Source of the DNA: Photobacterium halotolerans DSM 18316
GTDB taxonomy: Bacteria; Pseudomonadota; Gammaproteobacteria; Enterobacterales; Vibrionaceae
Reading direction: 5' to 3'
DNA: 58,726 nucleotides
Assembly: GCF_000425165.1 (NCBI RefSeq)
Contig: NZ_AULG01000029.1
Location: forward strand, 1-58,726
Part shown: positions 18,373 through 28,104 of the stretch, piece by piece
How positions within the stretch are numbered: position 1 is the stretch's first letter
Layout of the letters: the number at the start of each line of letters is the position of its first letter
Position numbers and translations under genes: made by a program
The notes under the pieces: model-generated
Told to the model about the DNA's origin: nothing
The model's input: only the letters and a program-made list of their open reading frames with translations
The model's database searches: none

Positions 18373-18391
18373 TCTCAGGGGGCTTTTTTTT
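18347..18391 (+). terminator. pyrBI attenuator with upstream hairpin
   Basis: The main stem agcctcctg/cagggggct (18363-18384, one G-U pair) is followed by eight T. A small hairpin, cggat/atccg (18347-18360), directly precedes it and could act as the pause hairpin. pyrB starts 62 bases after the T run. Confidence 0.85.
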
Positions 18392-18453
18392 GCCTGTACG
18401 ACAGCCAAGACAGATCCCAAGCACCGTTCCAGACCAAAAGAGGGAAAAGCGCC

Positions 18454-19383
18454 ATGGCGAATTCGCTATATCATAAGCACATTATTTCCATCCCCGAGCT
18501 TAGCCGCAGCGAACTCGAGCTGATCGTTGACACCGCGGCCCAGCTGAAGAAACAGCCTAATCCTGAACTGCTCAAGCACAAAGTGATTGCCAGCTGTTTC
18601 TTCGAGCCATCTACCCGCACCCGCCTGTCTTTTGAAACGGCGATTCAGCGTTTAGGCGGCAGCGTGATTGGCTTCGATAATGGTGGCAATACCTCATTGG
18701 CAAAAAAAGGCGAAACACTGATCGACTCGGTTCAGGTTATTACCTCCTACGTGGATGCGTTCGTGATGCGCCATCCGCAAGAAGGGGCCGCCCGTCTGGC
18801 GTCAGAATTCTCAGGCAAAGTGCCGGTGATCAATGCCGGTGACGGTGCCAACCAGCACCCGACCCAAACCCTGCTGGATTTATTCAGTATTGCCGAAACG
18901 CAAGGCCGCCTGGACAACCTCAATGTTGCCTTTGTCGGCGATCTGAAATACGGCCGCACGGTACACTCGCTGACTCAGGCACTGTCGAAGTTCAACAATA
19001 TCCGCTTCTATTTCATCGCTCCTGAAGCGCTGGCGATGCCGGATTACATCTGCGAAGAGCTGGATGAGGCCGGTATTGCGTACAGCCTGCACACCCAGAT
19101 GGAAGAAGTGATCCCTGAGCTGGACGTCCTGTATATGACCCGGGTACAAAAAGAGCGCTTTGATGAATCCGAGTATGCGCACATGAAAGCCGCCTATATC
19201 CTGAGTGCTGACATGCTGACCGATGCCCGTGACAACCTCAAAGTACTGCACCCGCTGCCACGTGTTGATGAAATCACGACAGATGTAGACAAAACCCCGC
19301 ACGCTTATTATTTCCAGCAGGCGGAAAATGGCGTCTATGCCCGCCAGGCGCTGCTGGCACTGGTGCTCAATCAAGACATTTAA
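18454..19383 (+). CDS. pyrB: aspartate carbamoyltransferase catalytic chain
   Basis: Codes for 309 residues. It makes carbamoyl aspartate, the first committed step of pyrimidine synthesis. [13 protein letters not shown] (about 50-62) and [10 protein letters not shown] (about 134-143) are the carbamoyl-phosphate motifs, and [10 protein letters not shown] (about 268-277) binds aspartate. It is followed after 15 bases by pyrI, so the product is the allosteric dodecamer with c6r6 composition. Expression is controlled by the upstream leader-attenuator. Confidence 0.97.
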   Translation: MANSLYHKHIISIPELSRSELELIVDTAAQLKKQPNPELLKHKVIASCFFEPSTRTRLSFETAIQRLGGSVIGFDNGGNTSLAKKGETLIDSVQVITSYVDAFVMRHPQEGAARLASEFSGKVPVINAGDGANQHPTQTLLDLFSIAETQGRLDNLNVAFVGDLKYGRTVHSLTQALSKFNNIRFYFIAPEALAMPDYICEELDEAGIAYSLHTQMEEVIPELDVLYMTRVQKERFDESEYAHMKAAYILSADMLTDARDNLKVLHPLPRVDEITTDVDKTPHAYYFQQAENGVYARQALLALVLNQDI

Positions 19384-19398
19384 GCAGGAGAATATCGC

Positions 19399-19863
19399 AT
19401 GACGAAAGAGTCCCAACTTCAGGTCGAAGCCATTAAGAACGGTACTGTCATTGACCACATCCCTGCCAATGTCGGTATCAAAGTGCTGCGCTTGTTCCAA
19501 CTGCATCAGGCTGAAGAAAAAGTCACTATCGGTCTCAATCTGCCTTCCTCGGCACAGGGAACCAAAGATTTAATCAAAATCGAAAATGTGTTCCTCAATG
19601 AGGAGTTGGCTAACCAGCTGGCGCTCTACGCCCCCAGGGCAACAGTGAACCAGATTGAAGACTACAAAGTGGTCAAGAAGCTGACCCTGTCGCTGCCTTC
19701 ACAGATCAACGCTGTATTTAAGTGCCCGAATTCAAACTGCATTACCCACAACGAGCCGGTCGACAGCAGTTTTAAAGTGGTGACCAAACATGACGAAGTC
19801 CGCCTGAAGTGCAAATACTGTGAAAAAGTGTTCGCTCGCGACATAGTGACAGATTACCACTGA
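19399..19863 (+). CDS. pyrI: aspartate carbamoyltransferase regulatory chain
   Basis: Codes for 154 residues. PyrI binds CTP, UTP and ATP and transmits feedback control to PyrB. The N-terminal nucleotide domain shows [13 protein letters not shown] and the C-terminal zinc domain has four cysteines in CPNSNC and CKYC. It lies directly after pyrB, with a terminator 45 bases downstream, closing the operon. Confidence 0.97.
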   Translation: MTKESQLQVEAIKNGTVIDHIPANVGIKVLRLFQLHQAEEKVTIGLNLPSSAQGTKDLIKIENVFLNEELANQLALYAPRATVNQIEDYKVVKKLTLSLPSQINAVFKCPNSNCITHNEPVDSSFKVVTKHDEVRLKCKYCEKVFARDIVTDYH

Positions 19864-19908
19864 CATTCCGGCACTCATGCCTGAAAAACCGCCTGTGACA
19901 AAAATAAG

Positions 19909-19937
19909 AAAGCCGGCTCAGCCCTGAGCCGGCTTTT
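19909..19937 (+). terminator. terminator of pyrBI
   Basis: A 12-base perfect stem (aaagccggctca / tgagccggcttt) with a 4-base loop. Nothing further was recognised between here and 20137. Confidence 0.85.
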
Positions 19938-20137
19938 CAGTTTCCCGCCCCTTTTCTGCCTCAGTTCAGCCATTCTCAGTTCGACAACATTGTTTCGCTA
20001 ATTCCGTTCCTAGACTCAGGGAAAGTGCCACTTTTGGCTCCTTTAACAGCCAAAGTGCCGCGCTGAGCCGAAATCTGTCCAGAACGGTTAGCAACCCGTT
20101 CTGTAAGAGCAAGTGTGACCAACAACGAGTACATAGC

Positions 20138-21115
20138 ATGAATATCTGTGCGCGGTTTTGTCATCGTTATCTCTGGCCCCTGTTACCCGTACGGCCTGCC
20201 ATACTGGCCGGCCTGGCCCTGTCTGGCTGTGTCATGACCAACGGTGACGTCTTTGATGCCCCGAAAAATATGGCCAACCAGCAGGTAGTTATCGGGGTGC
20301 CCATTTTGCTGGGCGGATTTGGCTCAGCCGTTCCGGTCACACCGAATTTGCAGGTCACGGCCAAACATGTCGCGCGCTATTCCTGGAACCGTGATGTTAT
20401 CTATCACCCGCTGTGTGATCTGGCGTTGATCCGCACTGACTCTGCCCAGGTGCCCACCTGGGGGTTAATTTTCCCTGATCAGCCTGTGGTCCATCAGGGC
20501 CACTCTCTGCTCGGAAACAGCATTGAAGGTAAAGGCAAGTACCTGCAGGATGTGATAGATACCAACAATAATTGCCTGTATTCCCTGAGCGATGCGCCTG
20601 TGATGTCTGGCATGAGCGGTGGCCCTGTGTTCAATGAGGCCGGTGAAATCGTCGGCATTACCGTGGCCATTGTCGATAACCCGGAAGATCTCGCTAACCT
20701 GCGCCCGGCCGCGCGCTACAGCCAGTTTGTCCCTGCCACGCTGATTTTTGACTGGCTGCAGGAGCTGGGCATCCGCCCGGTATCAGCCAGTCCGGCGCTG
20801 GCCAGCGCCCAGGTGTCCCCTTATGTCAATCGCCTCAACCGCAGCACAGACGTGCCCGATTCTCTGGGCCTGCCCGGTAATCACAGCAGCAACGGTCTGA
20901 CACCGCTTGCCGCCCCTCACAATGCGGCGGCGGCCTCTCCGCTCACCAGCTATGCAACGCAAGTGTCCGGCTCGTTCCCGCCGCCGGATGAAAACAGTAA
21001 TGATGTGGCCCTGCAGCACAGTGCGACGACTATTTATCAGGAAGAAAAACCCGAAACCAGCCGTTCACCGGCCGAGGTCATCCAAAACCTGAGCAATGAT
21101 CCCGCGTTCCGCTAG
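20138..21115 (+). CDS. trypsin-like serine protease lipoprotein
   Basis: Codes for 325 residues. An N-terminal signal ends in LSGC (Cys31), a lipobox, so the protein is probably anchored in the outer membrane. The domain to about residue 215 has a trypsin-type triad: His77 in TAKHVAR, Asp94 in CDLALIRT and Ser160 in SGMSGGP (GxSGGP). The last 110 residues are Pro/Ser/Asn-rich and probably disordered. There is no PDZ domain, unlike DegP. The start lacks a strong Shine-Dalgarno, so an internal start is possible. Substrate unknown; it stands alone between pyrBI and ridA. Confidence 0.75.
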   Translation: MNICARFCHRYLWPLLPVRPAILAGLALSGCVMTNGDVFDAPKNMANQQVVIGVPILLGGFGSAVPVTPNLQVTAKHVARYSWNRDVIYHPLCDLALIRTDSAQVPTWGLIFPDQPVVHQGHSLLGNSIEGKGKYLQDVIDTNNNCLYSLSDAPVMSGMSGGPVFNEAGEIVGITVAIVDNPEDLANLRPAARYSQFVPATLIFDWLQELGIRPVSASPALASAQVSPYVNRLNRSTDVPDSLGLPGNHSSNGLTPLAAPHNAAAASPLTSYATQVSGSFPPPDENSNDVALQHSATTIYQEEKPETSRSPAEVIQNLSNDPAFR

Positions 21116-21194
21116 CAAACCTTTTGACCTGTGCATCAAGGCATTGCACACTAGAGGCCGTAAGCATTTCTGTTGAAGCCAAAAAGGATCAAGC

Positions 21195-21584
21195 ATGACT
21201 CAAGTACTGCACACAGACAAAGCACCTGCCGCTATCGGCCCATACGTTCAGGGTGTTGATCTCGGTAACATGGTTCTGACCTCGGGTCAGATCCCGGTCA
21301 ACCCGGTCACGGGAGAAGTGCCGGAAGATATCGCCGCTCAGGCTCGCCAGTCGCTGGAGAATGTCAAAGCGGTCGTCGAATCTTCAGGGCTGAAAGTGGC
21401 GGATATCGTGAAAATGACGGTATTTGTGAAGGATCTGAACGATTTTGGCACAGTTAATGAAGTGTACGGCAATTTCTTTGATGAAAACCATGCTTCTTAC
21501 CCGGCGCGCTCTTGTGTGGAAGTCGCTCGCCTGCCAAAAGATGTCAAAATCGAAATTGAAGCCATTGCGGTCCGCAAAGCCTGA
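21195..21584 (+). CDS. ridA: 2-iminobutanoate/2-iminopropanoate deaminase RidA
   Basis: Codes for 129 residues, full length. RidA hydrolyses reactive enamine and imine intermediates released by PLP enzymes such as threonine dehydratase. The signature near residues 101-125 (ARSCVEVARLPKDVKIEIE) includes the substrate-binding arginine, and TSGQIPVNPVTGE is the typical N-terminal loop. In enterics and vibrios ridA follows pyrBI, as here. AAGGAT precedes the start. Confidence 0.96.
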   Translation: MTQVLHTDKAPAAIGPYVQGVDLGNMVLTSGQIPVNPVTGEVPEDIAAQARQSLENVKAVVESSGLKVADIVKMTVFVKDLNDFGTVNEVYGNFFDENHASYPARSCVEVARLPKDVKIEIEAIAVRKA

Positions 21585-21624
21585 TGCTGCCTGCGGTGGG
21601 TACTACCGTGGTACAGGGTACAGT

Positions 21625-21650
21625 AAAGACGGGGTAAACCCGTCTTTTTG
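21625..21650. terminator. terminator between ridA and idi
   Basis: Arms aaagacggg and cccgtcttt around a 5-base loop, with T and A runs, lie between convergent genes. Confidence 0.85.
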
Positions 21651-22187
21651 CTATTTAAGTGACGCCAGCACCTTGTGATACACCTGACTGAACCAGGCCG
21701 TGAACTGCTGCGGTTGGCGGTTCAGACAAGCCGTTAACTCCGCTTGCGGCCACCAGCGGTAGGCCATGACCTCCTCCGGATTTGGCACTATGCGCAGATC
21801 CGAGGTTTCCGCCACCAAAACATAATCCAGTTCATGCTCTGTCAGATCGTTATCCAGTTCAGCCCGGTAAATGAAGGGGGCGAACTGTTCAAACTGCGCC
21901 ACCTCGTCTATCCCCATTTCCTCGCCCAGCCGGCGTATTGCCGCCTGCTGCAGACTCTCACCGTCGCGCGGATGCGAGCAGCAGGTGTTGGTCCATAAAC
22001 CACCGCTGTGATACTTACCTAACGCTCGCTGTTGCAGCAGATATTCCCTGCCTGATTCCGTCTGGCGGTACAGCAGGACGGAAAACGCCAGATGCAGCCT
22101 GCCGTCACGGTGAGCCTGCATTTTTTCCGCCAGGCCGAGGGGCTCACCGGCCTGATTCACCAATATCACGTATTCCCGGCTCATCAC
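21651..22187 (-). CDS. idi: isopentenyl-diphosphate delta-isomerase type I
   Basis: Codes for 178 residues (a second ATG three bases on is also possible). It interconverts isopentenyl and dimethylallyl diphosphate. The Nudix-like core is visible: LHLAFSVLLY, the catalytic cysteine and metal histidine in WTNTCCSHPRDGE, and RRLGEEMGI with the metal glutamates; the second catalytic glutamate is in LTEHELDYV. In bacteria using the MEP route the enzyme is dispensable, balancing the two isoprenoid precursors. No other isoprenoid genes are near. Confidence 0.92.
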   Translation of the reverse strand: MMSREYVILVNQAGEPLGLAEKMQAHRDGRLHLAFSVLLYRQTESGREYLLQQRALGKYHSGGLWTNTCCSHPRDGESLQQAAIRRLGEEMGIDEVAQFEQFAPFIYRAELDNDLTEHELDYVLVAETSDLRIVPNPEEVMAYRWWPQAELTACLNRQPQQFTAWFSQVYHKVLASLK

Positions 22188-22227
22188 TCACCACTTTGAC
22201 GACTAAGGGCAAAATACCCTGAAAACA

Positions 22228-22254
22228 AAGACAGGCCCTAACGGCCTGCCTTCC
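22228..22254 (-). terminator. probable terminator of plsC
   Basis: A ggcaggcc/gggcctgtc stem with a short loop, followed on the minus strand by TTTGTTTTC. Confidence 0.6.
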
Positions 22255-22281
22255 TGATAATTCGATGCAATCCCAAAACGG

Positions 22282-23007
22282 TTATTTCGCTGAGCGGGCC
22301 TGCGCTTCGGCGTTCAGATCATCCAGCTTAGCTGCCATCAGATTGCGACAGTGCTCTGACAGCTCGCGGACATCTTCTTTGGTCATGCCTGCCGTTGAAA
22401 CAGGCGGCATCACTTCCACAATCACCACACCGTTATTCCAGCGGTTAAACTTCACCTTGTCGGTAGAGCTGCACACAATAGGCACCACAGGCACACCGGC
22501 CCCGATGGCGGCATGAAAAGCACCGGTTTTAAAAGGCAACAGACCCCGGCCACGGGAACGGGTACCTTCCGGGAACATCCATACCGAGACCTTGCGCTCT
22601 TTAATTTTAGCCACCACCTGACCGATAGTCCCCATCGCTTTACTGCGATTGGCGCGATCAATCAGAATGTTGCCTGTCAGCCAGTATAACTGACCAAATA
22701 ACGGCATCCACAGCAGGCTTTTTTTACCGACAGTCACAGTGCGTGGCAGCACGGCGCCTGAAATCGTAAACAAATCATAGTTATTCTGATGGTTGCCTAT
22801 ATGTACGCTCGGACCGACTTCCCGCGCGGCGTCCGCAACCCGTAATTCCAGTTTAATGCCCAGAAAGCGGGCCATTTTCGCGAAATACAGCGCAATAGTG
22901 TGGACGTGTTTCGGGTTACGCGGGCTTAACAGGCAGTAACCACAGCCAAACACAAACATGACGATGGCAAACAGCGTAAGTGCCAACAGTCGTAATACAG
23001 CAATCAT
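22282..23007 (-). CDS. plsC: 1-acylglycerol-3-phosphate O-acyltransferase
   Basis: Codes for 241 residues from ATG 23007 (GAGGAG upstream; the open frame extends 15 codons further). PlsC makes phosphatidic acid from lysophosphatidic acid at the inner membrane. One N-terminal helix (1-25), the catalytic HIGNHQNNYD (NHx4D box, about 73-82) and FPEGTRSRGRG (about 147-157) are visible. It follows parC in the same direction, as in E. coli, separated by a terminator. Confidence 0.95.
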   Translation of the reverse strand: MIAVLRLLALTLFAIVMFVFGCGYCLLSPRNPKHVHTIALYFAKMARFLGIKLELRVADAAREVGPSVHIGNHQNNYDLFTISGAVLPRTVTVGKKSLLWMPLFGQLYWLTGNILIDRANRSKAMGTIGQVVAKIKERKVSVWMFPEGTRSRGRGLLPFKTGAFHAAIGAGVPVVPIVCSSTDKVKFNRWNNGVVIVEVMPPVSTAGMTKEDVRELSEHCRNLMAAKLDDLNAEAQARSAK

Positions 23008-23125
23008 CAGATTCTCCTCAGCGTACAAGCGTGCGCTAGTATACTCAGTCAAAGGGAAATTACACCCTTATCACGGCTTTTTTGTTTGATCCTGACGCCA
23101 TTTCCGTTCGCTAAAGCGCAAATAA

Positions 23126-23150
23126 AATAAGCCTCTGAACGAGGCTTATT
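23126..23150 (-). terminator. terminator of parC
   Basis: A perfect 10-base stem aataagcctc/gaggcttatt with a 5-base loop and T-rich minus-strand tail. Confidence 0.85.
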
Positions 23151-23179
23151 GGGTCTGATGCGCTGACGGCGAATGGCAA

Positions 23180-25444
23180 TCAGCTGTCTTCATTCTGATC
23201 CGGATACGCAATTTCATAACTGGTGACCCGCTGCAGACCGCGAGGCAGCATAGCGCCTCTTCTGCCACGCTCACCGTAGAAATTCTCCAGATCCGACACT
23301 TTCAGGCCCAGCTTACGTTTACCTGCGTACAGGGTCAGCTCGCTGCCTGCCGGTAAGACCAGCAAGTGAGACAGAAACTCTTCCCTGGCTTTGGCTCTGG
23401 CCGACGGAATGTTGATAATCTTGTTGCCCTTGCCTTTACCCAGTTGCGGCAGATCCTGGATCGGGAAGATCAGCATGCGGCCTTCATTGGTAATCGCCAG
23501 CACCTGATCTTTGCTCAGATCCGAGATCGGCTGGGGCGGCATCACCTCACATTCCGCCGGAACGGACAGCAAGGCCTTACCATTGCGGTTCTTGGAGATC
23601 ATATCGCTGGCCTTGCAGACAAAGCCATAACCGGCATCAGAGGCCATCAGCCAGTATTGCTCTTCTTCGGACATCAGCACCTGACGCACGCTGCTGCCGG
23701 CCGTAATATTGAGACGACCGGTCACAGGTTCGCCCTGACTCCGCGCCGAGGGCAGTGTATGGGATTCCAGCGCATAGCTGCGGCCATCGCTGCCAATAAA
23801 GATCGCAGGCTGGTTACTCTTACCGCGGGCATGGCTCAGGTAACTGTCGCCAGACTTAAAGTTCAGGCTGCTCGGATCCACCTCGTGCCCTTTGGCGTGG
23901 CGGATCCAGCCTTTGTCGGACAGCACCACAGTGATAGCTTCGCTTGGCAGCAAATCACGTTCAGTCATCGCCTTGGCTTCCGCACGCTCAACCAGCGGCG
24001 AACGGCGATCATCACCGTATGTCTCGGCATCGGCCAGAATTTCTTTCTTCAGCAAAGTGTTCATGCGTCGCTCAGAGCCCAGCAGCTGTTCCAGCTTCTC
24101 ACGCTCTTTGCTCAGCTCATCCTGCTCGCCGCGGATCTTGATCTCTTCCAGCTTGGCTAACTGGCGTAATTTGATCTCAAGAATGGCTTCAGCCTGCGTC
24201 GCACTCAGCCCGAAGCGGCTGATCAGCTCAGCTTTCGGATCGTCTTCCGTGCGGATAATCTCAATCACTTCGTCGATATTGAGATAAGCCGCCAGTAAAC
24301 CTTCGAGAATGTGCAGGCGCGCCAGCACTTTATCCAGACGGTGCTGCAAACGGCGGCGCACGGTTTCGCGGCGGAAGACCAGCCATTCTGACAAGATGGT
24401 CACCAGGCCTTTCACCTGAGGACGGCCATCCAGCCCCAGCATGTTGAGGTTCACCCGGAAGCTCTTTTCCAGATCGGTCGAGGCAAAGAGGTGCTCCATC
24501 AGCTGCTCGGCGTCGACCCGGTTTGAACGCGGAACGATGACAATGCGGGTCGGGTTCTCGTGATCCGACTCGTCACGCAAGTCTTCCACCAGCGGCAGCT
24601 TCTTGGCGCGCATCATGCCGGCAATCTGCTCCAGCAACTTAGAGCCGGATACCTGATGCGGCAGTGCAGTGATAATGATTTCGCCGTTGTCCTTCGACCA
24701 CACAGCCCGCATCTTCACGCTGCCTTTACCGGTACGGTAAATTCTTTTCAGATCCTCGCTCGAAGAGGTGATTTCCGCTTCCGTCGGGTAATCCGGGCCT
24801 TTGACGAATTCCATCAGGGCATCCAGATCCGCCTGCGGATGCTCAATCAGATGCACCACGGCATTGGCCACTTCACGGGCGTTATGCGGCGGAATATCGG
24901 TCGCCATGCCCACGGCAATACCTGTCACCCCATTGAGTAAAATATGCGGCAGCCGGGCTGGCAGCATAGTCGGCTCTTTCATGGTGCCGTCGAAGTTCAG
25001 TCCCCACTCCACCGTGCCCTGACCCAGCTCGCTCAGCAGGATTTCAGAGAAACGGGACAGACGCGATTCGGTATAACGCATCGCGGCGAACGATTTCGGA
25101 TCATCCGGGGCACCCCAGTTCCCCTGACCGTCCACCAGCGGGTAACGGTATGAGAAGGGCTGCGCCATCAGTACCATGGCTTCGTAGCAGGCCGAGTCGC
25201 CGTGCGGGTGGTATTTACCCAGAACGTCACCGACAGTACGGGCCGATTTCTTGTATTTGGCTGTGGCGCTCAGGCCCAGCTCTGACATAGCGTAAATAAT
25301 CCGGCGTTGTACCGGTTTCAGGCCATCGCCGATAAACGGCAGGGCCCGGTCCATGATTACGTACATGGAGTAATTCAGATAGGCATCTTCAGTAAACTTG
25401 CGCAGCGGCAGCTGCTCGATACCTTCCATTGAGACATCAGTCAT
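23180..25444 (-). CDS. parC: DNA topoisomerase IV subunit A
   Basis: Codes for 754 residues. With ParE it decatenates daughter chromosomes. The catalytic tyrosine is Tyr124 in [10 protein letters not shown]; the quinolone-resistance region [15 protein letters not shown] keeps Ser84 and Glu88 (E. coli Ser80/Glu84), so no classic resistance change is present. The tower and coiled-coil region runs to about 490 and the C-terminal DNA-wrapping beta-propeller follows. It is the last gene of the nudF-yqiB-cpdA-yqiA-parE-parC run, 71 bases after parE. Confidence 0.97.
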   Translation of the reverse strand: MTDVSMEGIEQLPLRKFTEDAYLNYSMYVIMDRALPFIGDGLKPVQRRIIYAMSELGLSATAKYKKSARTVGDVLGKYHPHGDSACYEAMVLMAQPFSYRYPLVDGQGNWGAPDDPKSFAAMRYTESRLSRFSEILLSELGQGTVEWGLNFDGTMKEPTMLPARLPHILLNGVTGIAVGMATDIPPHNAREVANAVVHLIEHPQADLDALMEFVKGPDYPTEAEITSSSEDLKRIYRTGKGSVKMRAVWSKDNGEIIITALPHQVSGSKLLEQIAGMMRAKKLPLVEDLRDESDHENPTRIVIVPRSNRVDAEQLMEHLFASTDLEKSFRVNLNMLGLDGRPQVKGLVTILSEWLVFRRETVRRRLQHRLDKVLARLHILEGLLAAYLNIDEVIEIIRTEDDPKAELISRFGLSATQAEAILEIKLRQLAKLEEIKIRGEQDELSKEREKLEQLLGSERRMNTLLKKEILADAETYGDDRRSPLVERAEAKAMTERDLLPSEAITVVLSDKGWIRHAKGHEVDPSSLNFKSGDSYLSHARGKSNQPAIFIGSDGRSYALESHTLPSARSQGEPVTGRLNITAGSSVRQVLMSEEEQYWLMASDAGYGFVCKASDMISKNRNGKALLSVPAECEVMPPQPISDLSKDQVLAITNEGRMLIFPIQDLPQLGKGKGNKIINIPSARAKAREEFLSHLLVLPAGSELTLYAGKRKLGLKVSDLENFYGERGRRGAMLPRGLQRVTSYEIAYPDQNEDS

Positions 25445-25515
25445 GGTGGCTAAATCCGTGTTGTCCTGATACCTGCCGGTCTGACCGGCAGGCGGAAATC
25501 ATCAATTGGCGAGGC

Positions 25516-27405
25516 TCAGACTTCCACGTCGGCCAGATCACCCTTGCTCTGCAGCCAGCTACGGCGGTCTTCAGCGCGCTTTTTGCCCAGCAGCATATCC
25601 ATCATCTGAATAGTCTGCTCGTCATCATCCACTGTCAGTTGCACCAAACGGCGCGTATTGGGATCCATAGTGGTTTCACGCAGCTGCAAGGGGTTCATCT
25701 CACCCAGACCTTTAAAGCGCTGTACATTCACTTTGCCGCGTTTGCCGCTGAGGCGATCGAGAATGCCTTCTTTCTCCGCCTCGTCCAGGGCGTAGTACAC
25801 TTCTTTACCCAGATCGATACGGTACAAAGGCGGCATGGCAATATACACATGACCGGCCCGTACCAGGGCTTCAAAGTGCTTCATGAACAGCGCACATAAC
25901 AAGGTGGCGATATGCAGACCATCCGAGTCGGCATCGGCCAGCACACAAATCTTACCGTAGCGCAGGCCGCTCAGATCATCACTGTCCGGGTCAATCCCCA
26001 GCGCCACTGAAATATCATGGACTTCCTGTGAGGCCAGTACCTGATCCGCCGACACTTCCCAGGTGTTCAAAATCTTACCGCGCAACGGCATGATCGCCTG
26101 AAACACACGATCACGAGCCTGTTTGGCGGAACCGCCTGCTGAGTCACCTTCCACCAGGAAAAGTTCGGTTTTATTCAGATCCTGCATCGAACAGTCGGCC
26201 AGTTTGCCCGGTAATGCCGGTCCGCTGGTGATTTTCTTACGCACCACTTTCTTGCTGGCACGCATCCGGCGATGGGCATTGGCAATACACAATTCCGCCA
26301 GCTGTTCGGCAATTTGCGGGCGCTCATTGAGCCACAGGCTGAACGCATCTTTGACCACGCCCGAGACAAAGGCCGCACACTGACGGGATGACAGGCGTTC
26401 TTTGGTCTGACCGGCAAACTGCGGATCCTGCATTTTCACCGACAGCACATAGGCACAGCGCTCCCAGATATCCTCAGCCGTCAGTTTCACCCCGCGCGGC
26501 AGCAGGTTACGGAATTCACAAAATTCCCGCATCGCATCCAGCAAGCCCTGACGCAGGCCGTTAACATGCGTGCCGCCCTGCGCCGTTGGGATCAGGTTCA
26601 CATAGCTTTCAGTGATTAACTCACCGCCTTCCGGCAACCAGACCACGGCCCAGTCGGCCGCTTCGGTCTGTCCGCTAAAGACCCCGGTAAAGGGGGATTC
26701 CGGCAGCAGGGTATAGCCCTTGACCCCTTCAAACAGGTAATCTTTCAGGCCATCTTCGTAGCACCAGCGCAGGGTTTCGTTGGCTAATTTGTCGGTGAAG
26801 ACAATTTCCAGGCCAGGGCACAGTACCGCCTTGGCTTTCAGCACGCTTTTCAGGCGGCTGACTGAAAACTTCGGGCTGTCGAAATACTTACCATCCGGCC
26901 AGAAATGAACACGCGTCCCCTTGGCGCGACGGCCGCAGGTATCAATGACTTCGAGTTCACTGACTTTATCGCCGTTTTCAAACGCAATCTGATACACCTG
27001 TCCGTCACGTTTGACCGTGACTTCGACGCGCTTAGACAGGGCGTTCACCACAGAGATACCGACCCCGTGCAAGCCGCCTGAGAACTGGTAGTTTTTGTTA
27101 GAGAATTTGCCGCCTGCGTGGAGTTTACACAGGATCAGCTCGACCCCGGATACCCCTTCTTCCGGGTGAATATCCACAGGCATACCCCGACCGTCATCAA
27201 TCACCTCAAGCGATTGATCATCGTGCAGGATCACTTCGACTTTCCTGGCATGGCCAGCCAGGGCTTCATCGACACTGTTGTCGATGACTTCCTGACCCAG
27301 GTGGTTTGGCCGCGCCGTGTCGGTATACATGCCAGGGCGACGTCGAACCGGCTCTAGGCCGTTCAGAACCTCAATGGCTCCAGCGTTATAGCTTTGGTCT
27401 GTCAT
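25516..27405 (-). CDS. parE: DNA topoisomerase IV subunit B
   Basis: Codes for 629 residues, full length. It is the ATPase subunit of topoisomerase IV. The GHKL ATP site is seen in QEVIDNSVDEALAGHA and GGLHGVGISVVNALS, the transducer domain lies at about 220-390, and TOPRIM motifs are EGDSAGGSAKQARDR and DADSDGLHIATLL. The C-terminus ends with the RSWLQSKGDLADVEV tail usual for ParE. It lies between yqiA and parC. Confidence 0.97.
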   Translation of the reverse strand: MTDQSYNAGAIEVLNGLEPVRRRPGMYTDTARPNHLGQEVIDNSVDEALAGHARKVEVILHDDQSLEVIDDGRGMPVDIHPEEGVSGVELILCKLHAGGKFSNKNYQFSGGLHGVGISVVNALSKRVEVTVKRDGQVYQIAFENGDKVSELEVIDTCGRRAKGTRVHFWPDGKYFDSPKFSVSRLKSVLKAKAVLCPGLEIVFTDKLANETLRWCYEDGLKDYLFEGVKGYTLLPESPFTGVFSGQTEAADWAVVWLPEGGELITESYVNLIPTAQGGTHVNGLRQGLLDAMREFCEFRNLLPRGVKLTAEDIWERCAYVLSVKMQDPQFAGQTKERLSSRQCAAFVSGVVKDAFSLWLNERPQIAEQLAELCIANAHRRMRASKKVVRKKITSGPALPGKLADCSMQDLNKTELFLVEGDSAGGSAKQARDRVFQAIMPLRGKILNTWEVSADQVLASQEVHDISVALGIDPDSDDLSGLRYGKICVLADADSDGLHIATLLCALFMKHFEALVRAGHVYIAMPPLYRIDLGKEVYYALDEAEKEGILDRLSGKRGKVNVQRFKGLGEMNPLQLRETTMDPNTRRLVQLTVDDDEQTIQMMDMLLGKKRAEDRRSWLQSKGDLADVEV

Positions 27406-27525
27406 AGATTCGGAAAGTTACGAGAAAATGTTGCCACAATAGTCAGTAACCTCAGCCTTGATGTCAAGCTGAGGCTAATACGAGTCAATAAACAATGCCG
27501 TGCCAAAAAGCACGCTGCGAAACAG

Positions 27526-28104
27526 TTATAAACCTAAAAAGCGGACAATATCGGCGGGATAACGATTAAATCCAATGAAACTGTGATCGCCGTTCGGTTC
27601 TACCGTCTGACGACAGGCTGCATACTTTTCCACCGCCTGACGGTAGTCCAGCACCTCATCACCTTCCTGCTGCAATAACCACAGTAAATCCGGCTGATTC
27701 AGCTCAGGCATCTCCAGCAGCTTCAGCTCATCCATGTGAACCGGCGACAAGGCGTATTTTTCCTCTGTATACGGATTGACCTGTTCCCCCAGGTAGTCTG
27801 CCAGCAGCTCGAAAGGCTTCACGGCCGGGTTAACCAGCACAGCTGGCAAGTGATGCCGCTGGCTCAGCCAGGTGGCCAGATAGCCGCCCAGCGAGCTGCC
27901 GACCAGGCCAATGCGATACGCCGGTTTTAATTCAGTTACCAATGTATCAATAAAGTGCGCCGCCTGGCTCGGATAAGCGGGTAGTTGTGGGATCTCGAGC
28001 CGGATATCAGGCCGGCTTACCTGGCAGTATTGTGCCATGAGCCGGGCTTTCATCGATTGCGGCGAGCTGTTGAAACCGTGCAGATAAAGCAGCAAAGATT
28101 CCAT
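27526..28104 (-). CDS. yqiA: YqiA family esterase
   Basis: Codes for 192 residues, a small alpha/beta hydrolase. YLHGFNSSPQSMKA is the oxyanion region, GSSLGGYLA (GxSxGG) holds the nucleophile, and DGDHSFIGF-like NGDHSFIGF holds the histidine. E. coli YqiA hydrolyses short acyl and palmitoyl-CoA substrates in vitro; its role is unclear. Its start overlaps the cpdA stop by one base, and it lies upstream of parE as in enterics. Confidence 0.9.
   Translation of the reverse strand: MESLLLYLHGFNSSPQSMKARLMAQYCQVSRPDIRLEIPQLPAYPSQAAHFIDTLVTELKPAYRIGLVGSSLGGYLATWLSQRHHLPAVLVNPAVKPFELLADYLGEQVNPYTEEKYALSPVHMDELKLLEMPELNQPDLLWLLQQEGDEVLDYRQAVEKYAACRQTVEPNGDHSFIGFNRYPADIVRFLGL

Noticed and set aside
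18254..18523. An 89-codon plus-strand frame over the pyrB leader
   Set aside because: It runs through the attenuator and into pyrB in another frame; the leader frame from 18274 fits the known mechanism better.
23180..27405. Quinolone-resistance substitutions in parC
   Set aside because: The key residues Ser84 and Glu88 (E. coli Ser80 and Glu84) are wild type.
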